A DNA stretch of 64,000 bases from CAZISM01 sp964541895. Lineage in GTDB: Bacteria > Zhuqueibacterota > Zhuqueibacteria > Residuimicrobiales > Residuimicrobiaceae. The position numbers and the translations under genes are program-made. Numbering within the stretch: position 1 is the first letter of the stretch; the number at the start of each line of letters is the position of its first letter. The DNA is taken from the NCBI GenBank assembly GCA_964541895.1, contig CAZISM010000010.1:15588-79587 (forward strand). Reading direction: 5' to 3'. The notes below the pieces were generated by a model. It was not told where the DNA came from. It worked only from the letters and a program-made list of their open reading frames with translations, and did not search any database. Below are positions 60,190 to 64,000 of this stretch, piece after piece.

Positions 60190-61851
60190 ATGAAACGAGC
60201 GCTTTTGATCATATTCCTGTTCAGCGTTGTTGCGCTGCAGGCTCAATCGGTGTATGTGCCGCCGCGCCACTGGTTGTATGAATTCCTGGAAAAGCTGGAG
60301 ACCCGGCGCGTGCTTAAAGCGGTGTTGACCGGTACCAAACCGATGACCCGCACAGAGATGGCCGAATACCTCAAGCCTTTGCTGGCTTCTGATTCTCTGC
60401 AGCGAACGCTTTCACGGACTGAACGGCGGCAGCTGGAATATGCGCGAGTCGAATTCAGGGAAGAGTTGGCTACCGCGGCGGCGTCCACCTCGTTGACCAA
60501 AGCGGTGCGGCATCCCTGGATTGACCCCTGGCTGCCGGATACTATCTATCAAAATGGCCGAAATCTGCTGGCCGTGGAATCCGCGCCGTTCCGGTTATAT
60601 CTGGATCCTATCGTGAAGCGTCAGCGATTATGGGCCACGGCTGATTCTCTGGATGGTGAGGAAAAAGTTTTCGAGAACGGCAACGGCCTGCGTTTGTGGG
60701 GATCGGCCGGGCGATTCGGTTATTATATCGATGTGCGCGATCATCAGGAGTGGGGCAGCCGGGACTATCCCGGCATTGTCAACTATACCAGAGAGCGGCT
60801 TGGGTTTGTCCGCGGCAACGCCCATGGTCTGGACCATGATGAAACCACTGCTTATATTCTTTACACGCAGAAATATTTTTCGCTCTGTTTCGGCAAAGAC
60901 GTCAACCGCTGGGGTCCGGGAAGTGCCGGGCAGCTGGCGCTGTCGGACCATCCCACTTCTTACGATCAGTTAAAATTCAGCCTCGGCAACGATCGCATAA
61001 AATTTACCAGCCTGACGGCGGTTCTGCAGCACTATAGCGATACATTCTTTGACAACGGCCATGAGGAAAAATATCTCGCCGCCCATCGGCTGGAGTTGGC
61101 GCCGTGGTCATGGCTGAACATCGGATTGCACGAAACGATCATTTATGGCGGCCGAAAATTCGAGGCCGCCTATCTTAATCCGGTGATGTTTTACCGTTCC
61201 GCCGAGCACTATCTCGGCGATCGTGACAACGCCACCATGGGTCTGGATTTCGAATGGTTCGCTCTGTGCAAAACCAAATTGTACGGCGAGTTATTCATCG
61301 ACGACATCAGCACCGGAAAACTCAACAGCGGTTTTTACGGCAACAAATTCGCCTATACCGTGGGCGCGTGGCATGTGAACACGCTCGGTATCAGCGATCT
61401 GAACCTGCGTGCCGAGTATACCCGGATTCGACCGCATACGTATAACCATTCCGGCATCACCGGCTACTGGCATTACAATACGCTTTTAGGACACTGGAGC
61501 GGCCCCAATTCGGACCATGTGTTGCTGGAAGCCACCTGGCGACCGCTGCAGCCGTTGTACTTTAAAGGGAGCGCAGGCTGGCGGCGGCACGGGGCCAACC
61601 CGGTCGGCAGCAACGTGGGCGGCGATCCTTTTGTCATGCGCGATCCGGACCGGGATCCGGAATTTGTTTCTTTCCTGGATGGTCAGCGAGAAAGCACCAG
61701 CAGTATTTCTCTGCAGGCGAGTTACGAATTTCTCCGCGATGCGTATCTGCAGCTCTCCTGGCGCACCGCCCGATACGAACAGGCCGCTGCACAGGGCCTG
61801 GCAACGGGCAGAAGGAACGAGCTCCTGTTCGTGCTTTCATGGAATTATTAG
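60190..61851 (+). CDS. Capsule assembly Wzi-family outer-membrane beta-barrel protein
   Basis: 553 residues from the ATG at 60190, chosen because the signal peptide MKRALLIIFLFSVVALQAQ starts there; no clear ribosome binding site is visible. After an N-terminal helical segment (about 20-110: WLYEFLEKLETRRVL, MTRTEMAEYL) come alternating strands of an 18-stranded-type barrel. The Wzi hallmark region is FGKDVNRWGPGSAGQLALSDHPTSYDQLKF, followed by HRLELAPWSWLNIGLHETIIYG and LNPVMFYRSAEHYLGDRDN. The chain ends in W-N-Y, an aromatic barrel terminus typical of outer-membrane proteins. Wzi-family proteins bind and organise surface polysaccharide, so this fits with the Wza/Wzz-like genes. Confidence 0.87.
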   Translation: MKRALLIIFLFSVVALQAQSVYVPPRHWLYEFLEKLETRRVLKAVLTGTKPMTRTEMAEYLKPLLASDSLQRTLSRTERRQLEYARVEFREELATAAASTSLTKAVRHPWIDPWLPDTIYQNGRNLLAVESAPFRLYLDPIVKRQRLWATADSLDGEEKVFENGNGLRLWGSAGRFGYYIDVRDHQEWGSRDYPGIVNYTRERLGFVRGNAHGLDHDETTAYILYTQKYFSLCFGKDVNRWGPGSAGQLALSDHPTSYDQLKFSLGNDRIKFTSLTAVLQHYSDTFFDNGHEEKYLAAHRLELAPWSWLNIGLHETIIYGGRKFEAAYLNPVMFYRSAEHYLGDRDNATMGLDFEWFALCKTKLYGELFIDDISTGKLNSGFYGNKFAYTVGAWHVNTLGISDLNLRAEYTRIRPHTYNHSGITGYWHYNTLLGHWSGPNSDHVLLEATWRPLQPLYFKGSAGWRRHGANPVGSNVGGDPFVMRDPDRDPEFVSFLDGQRESTSSISLQASYEFLRDAYLQLSWRTARYEQAAAQGLATGRRNELLFVLSWNY

Positions 61852-61981
61852 CTACGGGTTTAGCCTGGCGGTTTCACGTCAGGTTGAGCGACTGCGGGTG
61901 GACTCTTTCCTACAGGATGTATCGGCAACCCAGCACCATCGCAGCATTTACCAGGTTGTAACATATCAAAGAACAATAAAA

Positions 61982-63142
61982 ATGCCGGCTGGGTTCATGC
62001 GATTTTTTGATGCACAACACAGACGCCGTCACTGGTTTGCGCGTATATTCCTATTGCTGGTCCTCAACGCCGGCCAGCCGGTTTGGTCGCAAGGCAGCTG
62101 GCAGTTGGCGACCCACGCCAGTTCGATTCTTGGTGCGGAAAAGTCTTTTTATATCTTTATGCCGGCCGGCGACACGTCGCAACGTCTGCCGGCGTTGTAC
62201 CTGCTGCACGGTGTCGGCGGCAATTACACCAACTGGATGACTGCCAGCCGCATCAGCGAGCAGGCGAACAAATACGCCATGGCGATCATACTGCCGGATG
62301 GCGGCGCTTACAGCTGGTATGTTGACAGTCCAATGGATTCGAGCAGTCGCTATGAAAGTTATCTGATCGAGGACCTGATCCCGTATATCGAGTCCCGTTA
62401 CCCGGTGCGCTCGCAGCAGAGCGGCCGGGCCATCAGCGGCTTGTCCATGGGCGGCCATGGCGCGGTTTCCCTGGCGCTGAAACATCCGCACCTGTTCGGC
62501 GCGGTGTCGTCTATGAGCGGGATTTTCGATCTGACCATCCATCCCACCATGTGGAGCGGCTGGCAACTGGATCGGGTGCTGGGCGCGTTGGCAGACTATC
62601 CGCAGAATTGGCAGGCGAACAGCTGCTACGAGCTGCTGCGGCATCGCTCCGGCCCGCTGCCGGAGCTCTATTTTGATTGCGGTCTGGAGGATCATATCGC
62701 GCTGCAGGACAATAAAAAATTCGCAGCGCGGCTGGATTCATTGCAGCTCGCTTTCACCTATCGCGAAAATCCGGGCGGTCATCGCTGGGATTATTGGGAT
62801 CAGCAGCTTGACAGCCATTTGCAGTTTTTCAACGACTATTTCAACGGCCACGTTCTTGTGCAGAAAAGGGACACCACCGAACCGTCGCTGCGATTGACCG
62901 GTGCGCCCAATCCATTCAATGACAGGGTGGTGCTCTATGTGGAGCTGCCGGCGCCGACTGAAATTCAGCTGGATATCTATAATATGGCCGGACAAAAAGT
63001 GCAGTGTTTGGCAAAGGGGTATTACCCGGCCGGACAAACACGCCTCTACTGGCATGACGAGCATGCTGCCGGTGGTTCGTACCTGGCGGTACTGTCCGGA
63101 CCTCAGCAACGCACGGTGTTAAAACTGGCGCAGGTGCGGTGA
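61982..63142 (+). CDS. Secreted alpha/beta-hydrolase esterase with C-terminal sorting domain
   Basis: 386 residues from the ATG at 61982; a second in-frame ATG is five codons later. The longer upstream frame overlaps the Wzi-like gene and is rejected. Signal region WFARIFLLLVLNAGQPVWSQ. The catalytic domain is of the esterase D/feruloyl-esterase type: YLLHGVGGNYTNWM, the nucleophile elbow SGLSMGGHGA (Ser at about residue 156), Asp in FDCGLEDHI and His in NPGGHRWDYW. The last about 85 residues (GAPNPFNDRVVLYVEL, YNMAGQKVQCLAKG) are the type A sorting domain, so it is exported. Likely removes acyl groups from glycans or lignocellulose-type esters. Confidence 0.85.
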   Translation: MPAGFMRFFDAQHRRRHWFARIFLLLVLNAGQPVWSQGSWQLATHASSILGAEKSFYIFMPAGDTSQRLPALYLLHGVGGNYTNWMTASRISEQANKYAMAIILPDGGAYSWYVDSPMDSSSRYESYLIEDLIPYIESRYPVRSQQSGRAISGLSMGGHGAVSLALKHPHLFGAVSSMSGIFDLTIHPTMWSGWQLDRVLGALADYPQNWQANSCYELLRHRSGPLPELYFDCGLEDHIALQDNKKFAARLDSLQLAFTYRENPGGHRWDYWDQQLDSHLQFFNDYFNGHVLVQKRDTTEPSLRLTGAPNPFNDRVVLYVELPAPTEIQLDIYNMAGQKVQCLAKGYYPAGQTRLYWHDEHAAGGSYLAVLSGPQQRTVLKLAQVR

Positions 63143-63144
63143 CC

Positions 63145-63819
63145 ATGAGCCTTTCCCTGCTGGCCAGACTGGCGCTGCTGCTGGATCTGCCCAAGACACT
63201 CTATTTTAATTTTCGCTGTCTGCCGCTGCGAACCGCGCTGGTCATGCCTATTTTTGTATCACGGCGCGTGGTGTGCAAACGGTTGCGCGGCAAGGTGATC
63301 CTGAAAACACCGGCGCGAACAGCCATGATCCGCATCGGCTATGGTGATGTGGCGGTGTTTGACCGTCGGCGCTCGCGCACCATCTGGAGCAACGACGGCC
63401 TGGTTGTTTTCGCCGGCCGGGCCGATATCGGCCATGGCAGTCGCATATCCGTGGAAGCGGGCGGAGAGCTATGGCTGGGGGACCGGTTTCACATCAATGC
63501 GGAATCGACCCTCGTCTGCAGAAAGAGCGTGCGATTCGGCGACGATTGTCTGTTGTCGTGGGATGTGCTGGTCATGGATTCTGATTATCACAAGCTGCTG
63601 GCAAAAGATGGCAGCCATCGCAACCCGGATGAAGAGGTGGTGGTGGGAGATCATGTCTGGATCGGTTGTCGCTGTCTGCTTAACAAGGGCACTCGCATCG
63701 CGTCCGGCAGCGTCGTGGCGGCTCAGTCGGTTGTAACCGGGACATTCAGTCAGGAAAATGTGCTTCTGGCCGGCTCGCCGGCGCGGATTGTTAAAGAGGG
63801 TACAAGTTGGGAAAGGTAG
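63145..63819 (+). CDS. Hexapeptide-repeat acetyltransferase (maltose/galactoside O-acetyltransferase-like)
   Basis: 224 residues from the ATG at 63145; a GTG two codons earlier overlaps the preceding stop (GTGA) and is an alternative start. The N-terminal part is helical (LLARLALLLDLPKTLYFNF). From about residue 90 come left-handed beta-helix coils (ADIGHGSRISVEAGGELWLGD, VRFGDDCLLSWDVLVMDSDYHKLL, VVVGDHVWIGCRCLLNKGTRIASGSVVAAQSVV), with the cap LAGSPARIVKEG. WbbJ/LbH-type enzymes acetylate sugars of exopolysaccharide or O-antigen. It lies in the surface-polysaccharide block and is followed by the start of a possible flippase gene. Confidence 0.85.
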   Translation: MSLSLLARLALLLDLPKTLYFNFRCLPLRTALVMPIFVSRRVVCKRLRGKVILKTPARTAMIRIGYGDVAVFDRRRSRTIWSNDGLVVFAGRADIGHGSRISVEAGGELWLGDRFHINAESTLVCRKSVRFGDDCLLSWDVLVMDSDYHKLLAKDGSHRNPDEEVVVGDHVWIGCRCLLNKGTRIASGSVVAAQSVVTGTFSQENVLLAGSPARIVKEGTSWER

Positions 63820-63957
63820 CGCGGACAACGAACGGCGGTTGTTCAGGGTCAGGCCTTTAGGCTGGCAGGGGGTGAGAGATCAGTGACATGGTCTCAAATT
63901 TAAAACGGGGACATTGACCCTGGTGATGGTTTTCATCCGATTTTTTTTGAGGAGCTT

Positions 63958-64000
63958 TTGAACCGAACACGACGCATAGCCGCCAATCTCGTTTACCTCT
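63958..64000 (+). CDS. Start of a possible polysaccharide flippase (Wzx-like), truncated by the window edge
   Basis: From TTG 63958, with GAGGAG at 63949-63954 close upstream, the 14 visible codons read MNRTRRIAANLVYL. This basic, Arg-rich start running into hydrophobic residues resembles the N-terminus of Wzx/MATE-type oligosaccharide flippases. The genomic setting (acetyltransferase, Wzi, WecB, export) supports it. Only 43 bases are visible, so this is a weak call. Confidence 0.35.
   Translation, partial: MNRTRRIAANLVYL

Noticed and set aside
61517..61981. Long N-terminal extension of the esterase gene
   Set aside because: It overlaps the Wzi-like gene in another frame, and the signal peptide begins at or after the ATG at 61982.
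63820..63957. Insertion-sequence end near GGGGACATTGACCCTGG
   Set aside because: No transposase, inverted terminal repeat or target duplication is visible in the remaining bases.
1..64000. tRNA or rRNA genes
   Set aside because: No cloverleaf with GGTTCGAATCC-type arm or conserved rRNA stretch was recognised on either strand by eye. A covariance search would be decisive.

Overview
The window looks like part of a metagenome-assembled genome (two runs of exactly 100 N) from a Gram-negative, polysaccharide-degrading bacterium of the Fibrobacteres-Chlorobi-Bacteroidetes (FCB) side of the tree. A KSB1- or Calditrichaeota-like lineage is my best guess, from inference only. Reasons: five secreted proteins end in the same NxPNPFN-type C-terminal sorting/FlgD-like domain, many exported enzymes carry twin-arginine or Sec signals, there is an outer-membrane export and capsule assembly set (SLBB/Wza-like, Wzz, Wzi), and coding DNA is moderately GC-rich with Shine-Dalgarno sites of the AGGAG type. 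No rRNA, tRNA, phage, transposase or convincing CRISPR array was seen.

Layout. 1-0.65 kb: 5' part of a LacI-family repressor whose own promoter carries tandem palindromic operators. 1.2-4.2 kb: secreted beta-helix protein. 4.3-6.9 kb: a GT-C-like membrane glycosyltransferase plus a GT2 polyprenyl-phosphate-sugar-synthase-like protein. 7.4-12.5 kb: divergent pair of secreted carbohydrate-active proteins (oligogalacturonate-lyase-like propeller fused to DUF1961; six-hairpin glycosidase-like). 13.3-15.7 kb: secreted carboxypeptidase-regulatory-repeat protein. 16-20.1 kb: amidohydrolase, TIM-barrel hydrolase and DUF4832 protein. 20.5-21.7 kb: a compact HipA-like kinase overlapping a DUF3037 gene. 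21.8-38.4 kb: a long co-directional sugar-catabolic region with much translational coupling: Gfo/Idh/MocA dehydrogenases, NagA-like deacetylase, divergent NagB-like protein, ceramidase-like hydrolase, FGGY kinase, sodium/solute symporter, aldo/keto reductase, UroD-family protein, BNR-repeat sialidase-like and propeller enzymes, HpaI-type aldolase, two tandem unknown paralogues and an SDR. 38.6-43 kb: membrane-anchored polysaccharide deacetylase, MEMO-family protein, dGTPase and an ECF-type ATPase ending in a clear terminator. 43.3-49 kb: sigma-54 activator behind its own sigma-54 promoter and two secreted Fn3 proteins, one with nine Ig-like repeats. 49.3-64 kb: export and surface-polysaccharide region (SLBB protein, Wzz, acyltransferases, tricorn protease, WecB, sulfatase, Wzi, esterase and the start of a possible flippase).

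Working together, the secreted enzymes would break down external, probably sulfated and uronate- or amino-sugar-containing glycans. The symporter and intracellular dehydrogenases, deacetylase, kinase and aldolase would use the products, and the right-hand block would build the cell's own surface polysaccharide.

The most unusual things seen are: a 71-bp dispersed hairpin element with covarying stems and a fixed GA/GA internal loop; the HipA-like/DUF3037 pair; the NagB-like protein lacking a catalytic Asp inside an intact NagA operon; the pair of cysteine-rich paralogues between aldolase and SDR; and a false 100-N gap flanked by an exact 55-bp duplication inside the UroD-family gene.
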